A stretch of 64,000 bases of DNA from Trichosporon coremiiforme (Eukaryota > Basidiomycota > Tremellomycetes > Trichosporonales > Trichosporonaceae). How positions within the stretch are numbered: position 1 is the first letter of the stretch; each line of letters begins with the position of its first letter. The stretch lies in contig BCJJ01000005.1 of NCBI GenBank assembly GCA_039545355.1, positions 681,008 through 745,007 on the forward strand. The letters are read 5' to 3'. Positions 32,383 through 44,492 of the stretch are shown here, in pieces. Made by a program: the position numbers and the translations under genes. The notes below the pieces were generated by a model. It made no database searches. It was not told the origin of the DNA and was given only the letters and a program-made list of their open reading frames with translations.

Positions 32383-35300
32383 TGTCCTCCACACTGTACG
32401 GCCGTGCTACCGCCCCCACCAGGTGGGCATCCCCAACCTCATCCGTCTGCCGAGATGCCGCTCCGGCGACTGTCTGAAGAACTGACGGAAGTCACCGCTC
32501 GCGCCGCACATGAAATGATGAGGGCAGCCTTGCGGCGCTGACACAGTTACAGAGGTACAGGCGTACGGAGATCTGCCGACCCAAGTCAGTGCCCGACAAC
32601 GCAGCCCAGGTACAGCCTGTGTTCACAGGTACACCCGGATCGGGAGGACGCTCGAGCTCTTCGGTTCCTCGGCACCAGCCTGGCGAGGTTGCGGGCCAAG
32701 GCTGCGCCGCTGGCCTGCACTTGTCCGCCGCAGATCACCGTGCGCTCCAGCCCGTGCTCACTGCCCACCATCACTGGCTGTCAACCCGTCGGCGCCAGCC
32801 CGCGATTCAGTACACGAGACAACAGACTCCGGCCGACTGCCTCCGCTATTCGGCTGTTCGGCTGCCACTGACGCCGCCTTGCTCATTGTCTGCTCGCGTG
32901 CGCGCCAGGACGTTTTCGATAAGTGCGGCGTCTGGGGAATGCGCCGCCCCTGGCGCCGGTGCCATGGCGCCGCGAACCTGGTGGCACACCAGGGGTTGAA
33001 GGGCTGAATACGGACCGGACTGGGGGATCTTCAGGCCCCGATCCTGCGCCGAGTGCCGGCATGCGCAATCGGTGTGGTCTCGGTAAGCGGCGCAAGATTC
33101 TTCAGCTGCGGGCAAGGCTTGCGTCAGTATTTGCATGGAGGTCGCTGCATTGGGGAGACAATGGGTGGGAGAGAGGACAGGGGGACTTGAGAAATTTGCA
33201 GATGTGGCGTTGCGTGTAACGGACGAGGCGTTTTCCGCCCCGGCCCTGGTCGTCTTCTTCTGCTTCTGCACGCATTCTCTGGACGTCTGTGCAGGAACGA
33301 TGTCAAACGTCTTGGACGTCTGCGCCCACATTCATGGCACGCTGGCGCACGAGCACATGCGTGAGCCGGCGCCGAGACTCGTTCGTTCCTGTTCCAGCCC
33401 CTTGGCTCCGTGGAGAATCCGTCCTGCACGTCTGCCGACCTACCCCCAACCGCGCGGCGAGCGAGCGGTGACCAGGACAGGCAGCAGAGGTGCCGCCGGC
33501 GCGCCGAGGGAATAGGGCGAATGGAAACGCCTGAAAACGATGTGTCTAAGGTGGCTGTCAGGCGAAATTTGCTTCCTGGAATTACGCCGTAGGGTTCCCC
33601 GACGCCACAGGATGAGCTCGCCAGGGACGCCGTCCACCTGCACCCAACTTCCAGCAGACCGTTTCCTCCCTCCTGCTCTCTCCACCGTTGTAACAGCGCT
33701 TGTGTCTTTATTCGGGGAACACTTCCGGGGCCCTCCACGCTCACAATAGCAGCAGATTCGGCCGAATGCCGTCTTCGGGCTTGTCAGTACGGCAAAGTCC
33801 GGTATTCCTCCCTGCGCAGATCTGCCCTCTGTTTCTCGGTGATCGCATTCCCTGTTGCCCAGCGTGTTGATTGCTCATCTGCAACAGGCGTATGCTGCAT
33901 GAAAGAGGGCAAAGGACGGTACGACGTTCTCTGGAACGGCGTGACCGAGCCAAAGTCCTGCGAGGCAGACCAAACTCACGCCATCGCGAGCCAAATTCGC
34001 CCCCCTCAATGGGGTCAAACGCGCTTGGAGCGGGCGTGACCGAGGGTATTAGCAATGCATCCGTCATCGCTGCGTTCTAGCAGCTGTGCTAGCTCTGAGA
34101 CGGGGTCAGGTGGGGTCAGGCGGGAGCGGAGCCTGGGGCGCGAGAATGGATTGAATCAGATCAGCGAATAAACCTAAACCTTGTCCGCTCCTTATGCAAT
34201 TCAGTCCTTCCTTCGGTGTCACGCGCGCATCGCCTCTGGCATGAAAGATTTCTGTTCTGTCTTTTGCGCGATTTTGTGCGTCTTCGGACACGAAGAGTGC
34301 CGATGACAATGCAGAGCTCAAAGGAGGCAGATGAAAAGACGGATACTAACCCGCAAAGCGCAGTAGGTCTCGGGCTCCGGACCGTGGTCCGCGTCAGATC
34401 TACCGGTCGGGGAGCTGCTCGGTGACCATGAGGTCGGTAGGGAACGCACGGCGGAAGGACGACTTTGGGCCATTTCTGCGTCTCACATGCGGGCGGGGAA
34501 CCATGTGCAGTTCGTGCTCCTCCATGCCAAGCCAGCATTGGGCTCCACACGCCGTGGCTCTGCTCCTGTGCGGGCTCTGCGGGTTTGCTTGCCCTGCACT
34601 GCATGGAGGACTGATCGATTTCGAATCCTTCTCCACAGGCTCCAAGATCCAAGATTAACGAGAGTACGCAGACCTGTGCACAGATGGTGTAAGGCTGATT
34701 CGGAATCACGCTCCAGCATAGTCATCAGCGGGTCCAGCTAGCCAGTTGGTCATGAAGGTGACGAGGACGAGGGCAGGACGCCAGCGAGGGACGGGAAGGC
34801 ACGGTTCAGTCATATCCTTGGCGCCGGCTCTGCCATCGTCCTTTGGAACCCCCGGTGGCTCTCCCCTTGCCCTGTCCAGTCCCTGGGAACGAGTTCAAGC
34901 TTTTCTGCAACCAAGTCGGTCGTGCATTTCTTTTCAGTGCGCGTCCGCTCCCAGCACTCTCCTTAGCTCCTCCCCGTGCAAACTCTGTGTTGATTCCGAC
35001 GATGGCGTCCTGCGCTAAACACGCTTGTTCGGGCACCGGCAAACAACTAGTCCCAAGTCACCAGTGGCAGACAGATAGCGTGCTGACGTTGGACAGTGCT
35101 GACGTTGGCATTACTGGATAGGGGAAGACAAGCATGGCGTGCAGAGAAAGTACGTGATGAGCGAGTAGTGGGTCTCGAGACGAGCATCACGAGAAGCATG
35201 CAGAACAGGAGCGTAACCGCAGCTGCGCGGAGACAACCATAGGAGGATACGGAGAGATCTTGGAAATGCTGACCTGCCGCCGGTGAAACTGAGCACCACT

Positions 35301-36336
35301 TGTTCACTTGTTGAAGAGGCAGAGACAGCCGGGGGCTGGGGGCTTTCACAGGGCTTTAGCGGGCCGCTGACTCCTGGCTGGTCATTGCTCGGACTGAGCC
35401 GAGGCTGAAGCTCGCCTGAAGGTGACCTGAGCCCAGTCCTGGTCGACTCAGGATGGCGAGGGAGGGAGGATCTGGTATCGCTCCTGATCCTGAGCCGTCT
35501 GCAGGGCCCTGGAAGCCAGCGCTCCAGATCCCGCAGACGAGCGACAGCGCAGAGCAGAGGTCGCCGTAGCTGAATGCACTCCCGCACGCCCAGCACTGAA
35601 CGCGGGAACAGGTTTAGGACACGATCCTACCCAAGGAGACCGTCGCCATGGCCGAGCACCACCAGCGCGTTGCACCATGCGCTCAGCCCCACCGTATCCA
35701 CCGCGACCACTATCGTCTTCCTCTTCGTCACCCAATCTTTTTTGTCATCTCCCAACCACATACCCTCCGTGAATCCGGCGCATCGACCTCTTCTTCCCCT
35801 TCGATCTCCTCCGCCTCCCCCATCTCGCACCCACCCCCTACAGCTTTCGGGTCGCCGACGCTGTTTCACCAGCCCATCCCACAACTCGGCCATCTCGTAA
35901 TCGCCCCTCATCACACATATCATCCGGTCCTGCACATCCCCGCCATCCCCCTTTCCCACCATTACGACGTTGTGCCTTACCCGCACCAGCTGGCCAACAG
36001 GAGTGTTCTGCAACGACAGGCTAATGCGCATCCGGCGAGCGTAGACGACCCTCTACCTGCTTTCTGCGCGCACCGCTGTGTTCTTCTCGAAGCTCTGCAC
36101 ACTTCTTCAAGACTCCGTCCCACAAAAGCTCACCCTCCCGCGCACCCTTCCGTCTGCAGCTAATTTACCACTCTCGACATACCCACAGATCCAGAGTTCA
36201 TAACCGCGCGCCGACCCATAGCACACATACGACCCGACACCTCGGCATACCAGTAAACTGTCTCACACCCTAAACAACAATCCGCACGTCGACCACATAG
36301 CACGCGACAGCAACGACAGCTGTCCAGCTGCATAGC

Positions 36337-39300
36337 ATGGATGGCGAACGAGCGTCGACGAGACGAGGTCGTCCGCCGCCGCCGATAGCGCTTGCGCCCT
36401 TGCCGACGCGGCTCGGCGGCGCCGGCCAGCCACCATCCATCGTTGAGCACGACCCGGCAGATGTCCCACACCACACCCTCAGCCCACTAAGCCGTTCCCA
36501 CGACAACACACCACGCCCCATTCGACCAAACGACGATGACGACGATGCAGACGACATCTTTGCGTTCGCACGACCACCGACGTCCGACGCCCCGCCGATA
36601 CACCAGTACCCGCCGGGCCTGCAGCGACATGACGACGGTGAAGATGGAGTCTTTGCGTTCGCGCCGCCAGCCTCGCCGTGGCGTGCCGCCTCGCTTCTTT
36701 CGTCGCGAAACGGCAGCAGCGCGGGTGGCAGCAGCGGGCAGCAACGCCCGTCGACCGCCCGTCCCTCGACGCGCTCCATGGCCTCATTGCAGTATCCCCT
36801 AGGTCTGCAGCGCCTCGACAGTATCGACGCCGGAATGTTTGCCTTCTCATCGCCAACAACCTCGGAGGCGCTTCACTCCACGACCCCAGGGGACGAAGCA
36901 GTGTCGTCCTGCAACTCGCACCGCCCGCTGCGACCGACGCGCGACGAGAACGAGAACACGGACAGCGTCTTTGCCTTCTCCAACCCGTCACCGCCGAAGG
37001 AGCAGCAGTTGCCCATTCACCCCAGCCACGAGTCTGTCCCCGCAGCATATGCCAACCCGTACGCCCCTCCAGAGTCATCAGCGGCCAACCCCTGGGCGCA
37101 CGCCGGTCAGCAGCAGGCTCGCGCCCCCAATGCCGTTCCGGAAGAAGGCACCTTCGCGTTCGCGACGCCCGAGGAGGCGTACATCCCGAGCGATCGCCTC
37201 ACCGTCGGACAGCCGGTGCCGCTGCCTGGAAATTCCCAGTCGACCTTTGGCAACAATGCCGACATCCTCAGCAAGCGGAATACAGCCGTCGACGTTGAGC
37301 TCGGGCAACCCCTTGGGTCGCCAACGACGACGGCGTATCAGCACTCCACGGTGCGAGAGCCGCTACTCGAGCCGAACCTGAACCGCTCCGCCTTCAGAGA
37401 CTGGCGCTACGATGCGCCGCCCGAGGAGAGCGGCTTGCGTCGGCGCCATGTCTACCCGCCGCCACCAGCCGACAACAGCAGCGTGAAGCCCGTCGATGCG
37501 CAGGCGAGCGTCGACAAGTTAGACCAGCTGGACCGGCGTAATGATTCTAGGCCAGTGTTGCTGGCGCGTCCGAAAACGGCCTACACCGAGTTCACGGAGC
37601 GCACGGAGCAGACGGTCCCTCACGGCGTCACGACCTGGGGCGACGGCATAGGCGGCGAACTGAACACGAGTGTCAGCCCGCGCTCGTCATTCGACGAGGA
37701 CAGCCCATACCCCGAAGTGCGCGCGGCCGTATCGAACCTGGACGACCCGGAGATGCCGGCTCTCACGTTCCGCGTACTCTTCATCGGTATCCTCATGACA
37801 GTCATCCGCGCCGCGCTCAACACGTTCTTCCGCCTGCGACCGCCCGCGCCGTACACCGCGCCGACGCTCGTGTGTTTCTTCGCGTACCCTTTCGGCCAGT
37901 TGCTCGCGTGGATTCTGCCTATCGGAGAGTGGAAGCTGCCGCACTGGCTCGGCGGATTCAAGTTTGACTTGAATCCGTGCTCGTTCAACATCAAGGAGCA
38001 CTCTCTCATCGTCGCCATGAGCGACATCGGCGGCAACGTGTGTGGAGTCGTCATCTCGATCGCGACGATGCAGCGCAACTACGGTATCAGCCACAGCTCG
38101 ATGTTCACGATCCTGATGTGCATCTTGACACAGGCGACGGGCTCGGCGTTCTCGTACGTGCTGCAGAAGAGCGCGGTCCAGTCGGCGTCTCTCCTGTGGC
38201 CCGAGCTGCTCGGCACGACGACGCTGCTGAACACGCTGCATGCGGACAGCTCGGACGGCAAGGGCATCAGCCGCAAGAAGTTCTTCGGGCTCTCGGCCGT
38301 CGGCATGTTCCTGTACACACCGATCCCGGCGCGGTTGTTCTCGGCGATGGCGTTCCCGGATTGGCCGACGTGGATCGCGCCGCACAACATTACCGTGAAC
38401 CAGGTCTTCGGCGTCGTGACCGGTATGGGCCTCTTCCCCCTTACGCTCGACTACACGCAGGTCATGAAAATGGCGACGCCGTTCTACGTCCCGTGGCTGA
38501 CCGCGCTGAACCTGCTGCTCGGCTGGGCGCTGTTCTACTGCATGGTGTCGCCCGCGCTGTACTACACGAACAAGTGGTTCACGGGCCACATGCCTCTGTC
38601 GAGCTCGCGCATCGCCGACCGCTTCGGGATGCCGTACAACGTGACCCGCGTGCTGCAGGGCGACAGGCTGAACGAGGAGGCGTACCACTCCTATTCTCCG
38701 ATCTACTTCGCCGCATCGTACCACGCGACGCACCTCATGGCATTCGGCGTCACGACGAGCGTCCTGACGCACTTTGCGGTGCACCACGGTGCGCACTTCT
38801 GGCGCTGCCTGCGCAAGAAGGGCGACGAGGAGCCGCCCGACGTGCACGCTAAGATGATGCGCGCGTACAAGGCTATCCCAGGGTGGTGGTTCAGCGCATT
38901 GCTGTTCGTGTGCTTTGTGTGCGGAATCGTTGGCGTCGAGATATACAACACCGAATTGCCCGTGTGGGGCGTCGTTCTCGGTCTCATCCTCGGAGCGCTG
39001 TTCGCGATCCCGTCCACATTCATGGCAGGAGTCACGACCTTCACCCCGCCCACGAACGTAATATACGAGCTCGTCGCCGGCTTCCTATGGCCTGGCCGTC
39101 CCATCCCACTGCTCCTGTTCAAGGCGCTCGGCATACAGACGGTCCTCGCCACCGTCAACTTCACGCGCGGCCTCAAGCTGGGTCACTACATGAAGGTACC
39201 TCCGCGGGACATCTTCATTGTGCAGGTCATCGGGCTCATCGTGTGTGTTCTCGTGAACGCGGGCATGTTCGCGTGGGTACCAGCCTGCGACCAGTGCACG

Positions 39301-39855
39301 TTCACGACGGCGGACTACTCCGCCAGCGTGATCTGGGGCGTCATCGGGCCCCGCCGCCTCTTCGCCACGGGAGCACCTTACGTCAACCAGCTCTGGGTCC
39401 TGCTTGTCGGCGCCCTTCTCCCCGTGATTCTGTTCTATGCGCGGCGGCGCGCCACCGTCCTAACCCACCTTCCCGGTATCAGCGCGTCCTGCCTCGCGTC
39501 GGTCCTCAACGCCCTCGGCGCAATCAACATCCCACTCATGCTCTCCAGTGCCTACTTCTGGCCCACGATCAGCTTCATGCACGTCGCGACCTTCTCTGCC
39601 TTGGTCTTTGGCGCGAACTACTACACGAGGAGAAGGCACACAGGCTGGTGGATCAAGTACAATTACGTGCTCGGCGCGGGTCTCGGCGTCGGCTGCGTGC
39701 TCGCCCAGATCCTGTGCTACCTCATCTTCGACGTCAAGGTGATCGACCTGAGATGGTGGGGGAACAATGTGTGGCAGAACACGGCAGATTACAATGGGAC
39801 CGCCATCAGCAGGACGGCGCCGAAGGGCGGTTTCGGGCCCAGTGTCTTCCCCTAG
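36337..39855 (+). CDS. OPT-family oligopeptide transporter
   Basis: A single exon of 1172 residues. Residues 1-470 are disordered and cytosolic. From about 476 on, a dozen or more hydrophobic helices follow. The OPT signature region is NPCSFNIKEHSLIVAMSD at about 545 (family: NPGPFNIKEH). Further family blocks are TQATGSAFSYVLQ, SSSRIADRFG, GLKLGHYMKVPPRD and WALFYCMVSP. OPT proteins import tetra- and pentapeptides, glutathione or metal chelates at the plasma membrane with protons. The N-terminal region holds five copies of a Phe-Ala-Phe motif, at residues 75, 106, 168, 212 and 273. Most family members have a much shorter N-terminus. The ATG at 36337 is the first in frame and starts the acidic/Ser-rich part. 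Confidence 0.93.
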   Translation: MDGERASTRRGRPPPPIALAPLPTRLGGAGQPPSIVEHDPADVPHHTLSPLSRSHDNTPRPIRPNDDDDDADDIFAFARPPTSDAPPIHQYPPGLQRHDDGEDGVFAFAPPASPWRAASLLSSRNGSSAGGSSGQQRPSTARPSTRSMASLQYPLGLQRLDSIDAGMFAFSSPTTSEALHSTTPGDEAVSSCNSHRPLRPTRDENENTDSVFAFSNPSPPKEQQLPIHPSHESVPAAYANPYAPPESSAANPWAHAGQQQARAPNAVPEEGTFAFATPEEAYIPSDRLTVGQPVPLPGNSQSTFGNNADILSKRNTAVDVELGQPLGSPTTTAYQHSTVREPLLEPNLNRSAFRDWRYDAPPEESGLRRRHVYPPPPADNSSVKPVDAQASVDKLDQLDRRNDSRPVLLARPKTAYTEFTERTEQTVPHGVTTWGDGIGGELNTSVSPRSSFDEDSPYPEVRAAVSNLDDPEMPALTFRVLFIGILMTVIRAALNTFFRLRPPAPYTAPTLVCFFAYPFGQLLAWILPIGEWKLPHWLGGFKFDLNPCSFNIKEHSLIVAMSDIGGNVCGVVISIATMQRNYGISHSSMFTILMCILTQATGSAFSYVLQKSAVQSASLLWPELLGTTTLLNTLHADSSDGKGISRKKFFGLSAVGMFLYTPIPARLFSAMAFPDWPTWIAPHNITVNQVFGVVTGMGLFPLTLDYTQVMKMATPFYVPWLTALNLLLGWALFYCMVSPALYYTNKWFTGHMPLSSSRIADRFGMPYNVTRVLQGDRLNEEAYHSYSPIYFAASYHATHLMAFGVTTSVLTHFAVHHGAHFWRCLRKKGDEEPPDVHAKMMRAYKAIPGWWFSALLFVCFVCGIVGVEIYNTELPVWGVVLGLILGALFAIPSTFMAGVTTFTPPTNVIYELVAGFLWPGRPIPLLLFKALGIQTVLATVNFTRGLKLGHYMKVPPRDIFIVQVIGLIVCVLVNAGMFAWVPACDQCTFTTADYSASVIWGVIGPRRLFATGAPYVNQLWVLLVGALLPVILFYARRRATVLTHLPGISASCLASVLNALGAINIPLMLSSAYFWPTISFMHVATFSALVFGANYYTRRRHTGWWIKYNYVLGAGLGVGCVLAQILCYLIFDVKVIDLRWWGNNVWQNTADYNGTAISRTAPKGGFGPSVFP

Positions 39856-40660
39856 CTGCCTCGCCTCGCACCGCCATCTCAGACATCTCGATCTATCCTC
39901 AACCCAGACATCCTTCTCAGTCTCAACTATTCCGCATCTTGACATTACTGTTTTCATCTTGGGCTCTCGGTCTTGTGTATAGCTCTACCGCATCAATGTA
40001 CCACTATGCATTCTCATTCCCATGAACAAACGGCTCTAGCGTGTGTCTAGTCCACAATCGGGTTACGTGTCTGATGCGAAACGTGCAACGTCGCGGGGTG
40101 CACCGCAGGGTGTGCTGCATCTGCCAGAAGTGAGAGTCCCGGCCAGGGACCGGGAGTTGGGGACGGTTGTCAACTCTACTGTTGACCGTTGGATGAGGAG
40201 CCGATAGGCAATGTGGGATTCAACGCGGAGTCCAGCGCCGGGTTGGTTGCGGGCGGAGGCGAGAAAGCCGGCGGGGGAGGCATGGGAAGGTTCGGCACGG
40301 CGAAAGAGGGACGCTTCCACGCACTGACCACAGGACTAGGGGCAAAGCGCACGGACTTTCCGCTGGAGTGTGACGTATTGGCTGCGCAGGTGGTTGCTTG
40401 CGCTGGCGTAACTGGTGCGGTTACGATCGGCGACTGAGGAGATGTGTTTCGTTGATCGGGGGTATAAAATTATCCGCAACCTCCATGGACGTTTCTGCAG
40501 AAGCCGGAGCCGGTTGCAGATGTGTGTTGGCGATGGAAGGCATGGGTTCACTGGGATAAGTGACGGCTGGTGTCTGCACAGGGCCTGTGTCCATGGGCTA
40601 CTCATCAGGCACTCCGCATTCATCGGTGTATGCGTCCCCGCTTTCATGATCAGAGGCACC
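39856..40660. other. Convergent 3' region OPT / Zn2Cys6 gene
   Basis: About 800 bases between two stop codons of converging genes. Short Pro/Ser-rich open frames are present on both strands but none is supported. Confidence 0.45.
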
Positions 40661-42851
40661 CTACTGCGCTGCGGGGCCCTGGATGCCTGCGTTGCTGACG
40701 GCGGGGGCAAGGCCGAGGAAGTCGAACGCATCGCGCATGTCGAGCGGCCAGTCAGTCGTGAGAAGATCGAGGGGAAGGTCGAACAAGTTGCCCGGGATGA
40801 TCTGCTCTTCCTGCTTCTGCGGCTCCTCGGTTGTGCGCACGCTGCTGTCACCGCCGGACCCGACACCTGGCGTGTTCGGGTACTGCCAGGCGCTGGGCGG
40901 CAGAGCCGTGTGCCAAACTTGCGCACGGTGGCTGCGACCGACTGCTGCGGCGGTCATGTACTGGTCGATGCGCTTGACGTGGTCACGCAGCTTCTCGGCG
41001 ATGCCAGGTGTAAAGCTCATTGTGGACTCGAGTGATGAAAGCAGGTCGGCCAATGCCAGCAGCACGTTCCGCACCTGCAGGTACGTCCAGTGGCTCAGCG
41101 GCGTCTGGATGACGGAGCCAAGCAGGTGACCTACGCCCGCGAGATGGTGCAGAATGGGCGAACTGATGGCCTGGATGTACGCAGTTGGCACAGTCGAGAG
41201 CGCGTCGAGAAGCTCGCCAGCAATTGCGCAGCGCTTCTCGACACTGGCGTCCTCTAATCCTGTCATCACCATCTTCACCGTCTGCATGGTCACGATGATG
41301 TCCGCAGCCTGGAACCCAAAGCGATCCTCGTAGACGTTGCCGGTCATCGCCTTCGCGCCCTTGAATTCGACGGGAAGCTGGTTGTAGTCTTCCTGAATCG
41401 TGTCAAGCACCTCCTTGCTGCTGGGGAAGGACGAGTTCAGTCGCGTCAAGGAGAACAGACGCCGATTAACCTGAGAGTCGGTCGGTTCAAGTTTGCGCTG
41501 CCGGAGCAGGCCAAGCGCGTGCTCCAGAATGCGGTACAGGTCCTTTGTGAAGTTCCAGCCACGGAGGAAGGACACGCCGGCCGGTTCAGCAATGCCGGTC
41601 TCGGTGATCTCCGAGTCGTCCCACACCTCCGCGGGGTAGAGCACATTCGCCTGCGTCTCGCGGTGACGCACGATACCGCCCCACGTGCACGCCGCGTAGA
41701 CGTCGATGGAGTAGACACCCCAGAACACGCGGCGACGCTCCTGGATCTCAGTCTCAGGGAGGTTCGGCGGCCAGCGACTCTCGTTGTGGAAGCCGTCGGC
41801 CGCGCACATCGTCAGGTAATCGCCTAGATGAACGGAGAGCTGCCTGACTTGACCGTACTGCAGACTGAGAAGAGCCAGGATCGCCTTGGCACGCTTGTAG
41901 TCGAATTCGGTGGCGACTGAGAGGTCTGCAGGAAAGGCCGACAGCGAAGCGTCGAAGAAGGCCTCGGATGGCGGCGCGTCCGGGGGAAGGGGAGTACCGA
42001 CGCCATCACGCATGCGCGCCGACGTGATCGCACAAACGGCCATGACGAAGGCGAAGAAAGCGCGGTCGCGCTCATAGTGGCGGGCACGGATGCGCGCAGA
42101 GAACGTGGGCCAATGGAAGTACGGCAGGATCGGATACACGACGCGGTAGAAGGTCGACGCAAGCATGTCCACGAGGTCTGGCGTGCCGACTGCCTGGTAC
42201 TCCCATTCTCGGGGCTCACCGCCGAGGGCCCCGTTCTGGCTCCCCGGACCGTGGGGAGTTGGTTGTCCAGAAACCGGATGGCCACTCTGCGAAGATGGCT
42301 TGGCGCCGCCTTTCGGCACAGGCTGTCGTCAGTCATGGGACTCGTTAGGGGATGAACATCGGCAGATCTGGGCGAGGTCCAGTATGGATCCTCGGGGGGA
42401 AGGTGGCCACCACCGCTCGGACGACGATCCTTTCTTTCCCCCGAAAGTTCGGTGGAGCCCCCGGTATGCAACACTCACACCTCTCCGCTTCACAGGGCGG
42501 TTATACGTGCATTCCGACCCGAATGCGGCACAGGGCGCGCACATCGATGGGTCGTTGGAGGGTGAGCACTGGTCATGTCAGTTCATGTCATGGAAAGTTT
42601 GGAAGCGGGCCCCGCAGCCGTTGCTTTGCTCCGCTGGAACCAGTTCAGGCGTTCAAGCGTTCAGCAGCGTTATCAGGGTGCCTTCCGGGAGCGAGCAGAC
42701 TGACTTTGACGCCACCACGATGGCAGCGATCGCAAGCTCTCTTAGTAGTGTCAGCGTTGTTCACCCGAGTGCGGATCGGCATTGTTCCCTGCGCCATATT
42801 ACGCTTCAACGGAGAGACCAATCGGGGAGATTGCCGCGCGCGCGAAGACAT
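40661..42851 (-). CDS. Zn2Cys6 fungal transcription factor
   Basis: Exons complement(42705..42851), complement(42479..42568), complement(40661..42322). The product has 632 residues. The binuclear zinc cluster uses Cys 40, 43, 50, 59, 62 and 69, with spacing C-x2-C-x6-C-x8-C-x2-C-x6-C, and is followed by a basic linker VKRRG. The cluster is split by a 136-nt intron just before the third Cys. The rest matches the fungal-specific regulatory domain: YPILPYFHWPTFSAR, LALLSLQYGQVRQ and RRRVFWGVYSIDVYAACTWG. Such proteins bind CGG half-sites and switch carbon, nitrogen or transport genes. It converges on the OPT gene, but a regulatory link is only a guess. A GT microsatellite lies about 120 bases upstream of the start. 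Confidence 0.9.
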
Positions 42852-42969
42852 GGCCCTTGGGAACCAAACAAATTGGGTTTGCTCACCGTTATGCGACGCC
42901 GCTTGAGGGGTTCGGATGGACCTGGTGCGGAATTGGACGACGGCGACGAGGACGGCATGGACGTTGTCG

Positions 42970-42970
<1 letters not shown>

Positions 42971-43017
<47 letters not shown>
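42971..43017. repeat. (TG)n microsatellite
   Basis: About 23 uninterrupted TG units in the divergent promoter region between the Zn2Cys6 factor and the enoyl-CoA hydratase/isomerase gene. Confidence 0.95.
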
Positions 43018-43018
<1 letters not shown>

Positions 43019-43601
43019 GTTGAGAGAGATTGATCCTCGTCAGCTCTGTATTTGCATGGTGGTCGTCATCAGACTAAGCGTCGCGACCGTGGACGGGAGC
43101 AGATGAAGGGAACTAGTGACTAAAGTGACTCAGTCAATGTTAGTCGACCATGCGGCGCACATTGGCGATAGCACGTTGGCACATTGCGAAGCACGTCGCA
43201 GCCCTTCTGCCGCCTTCCTGGCTTCCCCGAGCAGACCGAGCTAACGGCCGGTCGGCTCCCGTGGAACACTTGCCCGCACTCCGATAATCGGTTGCAGCTG
43301 ATTTTGGCACGCGTACGTTGCGTGGCTCTCTCTCACGTGACCAAAATTGTCATCGGCGGCCTGCCAGCCGGACCGATAGCGTCGGCATGGTCCAACTGTG
43401 GGCCCCGGCGACTAGCTTGCAGGTTAACCGGTCCTCAACGACACTCCGTTCCACGGACATCACCGTCGGTGGCTGCCGTCCCTCTCAACGACCTCGCTTG
43501 CTACTTAACGTCACCTCCTTCCTCGTCATTTCCCCCACATCTGCCAACCAATCCACTGCCTCTTCCCAAGCCACTCAATACCACAGAACCCAAGCGCCAC
43601 C
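43018..43601. other. Promoter region of the enoyl-CoA isomerase gene
   Basis: About 580 bases ending in a CT-rich leader with CACCATG at the start codon. No coding sequence seen. Confidence 0.45.
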
Positions 43602-44492
43602 ATGTCTGGCAAGCCCAACATGACCCTCACCCGCCCGACCGAGACGGTGTGGCAGATCAACCTCCAGGCTCCCCCCGACAACCGCCTCACCATCGAGTTC
43701 CTCACCGAGCTCTCAGCGACGCTTGACCAGGTCGAGGCCGAGTGGCGCAAGTCAGGCGGCGGTGAGGACGACAAGGGCAAGAACAACGGCGCCGGCGCGC
43801 TCGTCCTCACGTCGTCGCTGCCCAAGTTCTTCTCGAACGGCCTCTCGCCCACTGTCCTTGGCGTCCCTGGCTTCTTCGAGTCCGTCTTTGACCCCGTCAT
43901 GTACCGCCTCCTGACCTTCCCCTTGGTTACGATCGCCGCGGTCAACGGTCACGCCTTCGCCGGCGGCATGATCCTCGCCTTCTGCTGCGACTACCGCGTC
44001 ATCAGCAGCGGAAAGGCCATGGTGTCGTGAGTCCTCCTTCGCTTCATTCGGCGCGGCTCCAATGGCTGACAGCAGGATGAACGAAATCTTCCTCGGCCTT
44101 CCCATGCCCAACTCGTTCGCGACCTGGCTCCGCATGCGCCTGCCGTACCAGGCGCTCCGTGAGACCATGCTCGGCAAGCGCTGGTTCCAGAAGGAGCTCC
44201 TTGCCGTTGGCATGGTCGACGAGATTGCTGAGCCCGACCAGGTCGTTGCCAAGGCGATCGAGATCGGAACCCGCGAGGGCGCCAAGGTCGGCGGCGGTTC
44301 TTGGGGTGCCATCAAGGTGAGCTCAGACCTGCCAACTCGGCTGATAAACAGGACGGCATGTACCACGAAGTCATCGACGCTTCGCGCAGCCAGCGCCAGA
44401 TCTGGCGTCCCTTCATGGAGGCTGACGCCTTCTGGGCCCGCATGGAGCGCGAGGGTGTTGCCGCCAAGTTCGCCGAGAAGGCGAAGCTTTAA
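43602..44492 (+). CDS. Peroxisomal enoyl-CoA hydratase/isomerase family (ECI-like)
   Basis: Exons 43602-44026, 44076-44316, 44352-44492. The product has 268 residues. It is a crotonase fold: LVLTSSLPKFFSNGLSP (first oxyanion-hole strand), then AAVNGHAFAGGMILAFCCDY (second oxyanion NH and helix), then MNEIFLGLPMP. The C-terminus EKAKL ends in AKL, a peroxisomal targeting signal type 1. The length and the NGHAFAGG block fit delta3,delta2-enoyl-CoA isomerases, which move double bonds so that unsaturated fatty acids enter beta-oxidation. Hydratase activity is the alternative. Intron 1 ends CAGCAG, so either acceptor is possible (one residue). Confidence 0.88.

Larger units (their letters stand above)
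31884..36336. other. Gene-free stretch of 4.45 kb
   Basis: No frame with recognisable protein content on either strand. It holds a perfect 12-bp hairpin at 32119-32146 and a 42-bp imperfect direct repeat (32201-32242 and 32341-32382). The last 700 bases are CT-rich and look like the promoter and leader of the OPT transporter gene. Unrecognised small spliced genes or non-coding RNAs remain possible. Confidence 0.45.

Noticed and set aside
33124..33744. 206-codon frame in the gene-free region, minus strand
   Set aside because: Arg/Pro/Ser-rich composition, no family motif and no splice-linked continuation.
37687..38847. 386-codon Arg/His/Val-rich frame on the minus strand
   Set aside because: Antisense to the OPT transporter helices; composition typical of a shadow frame.
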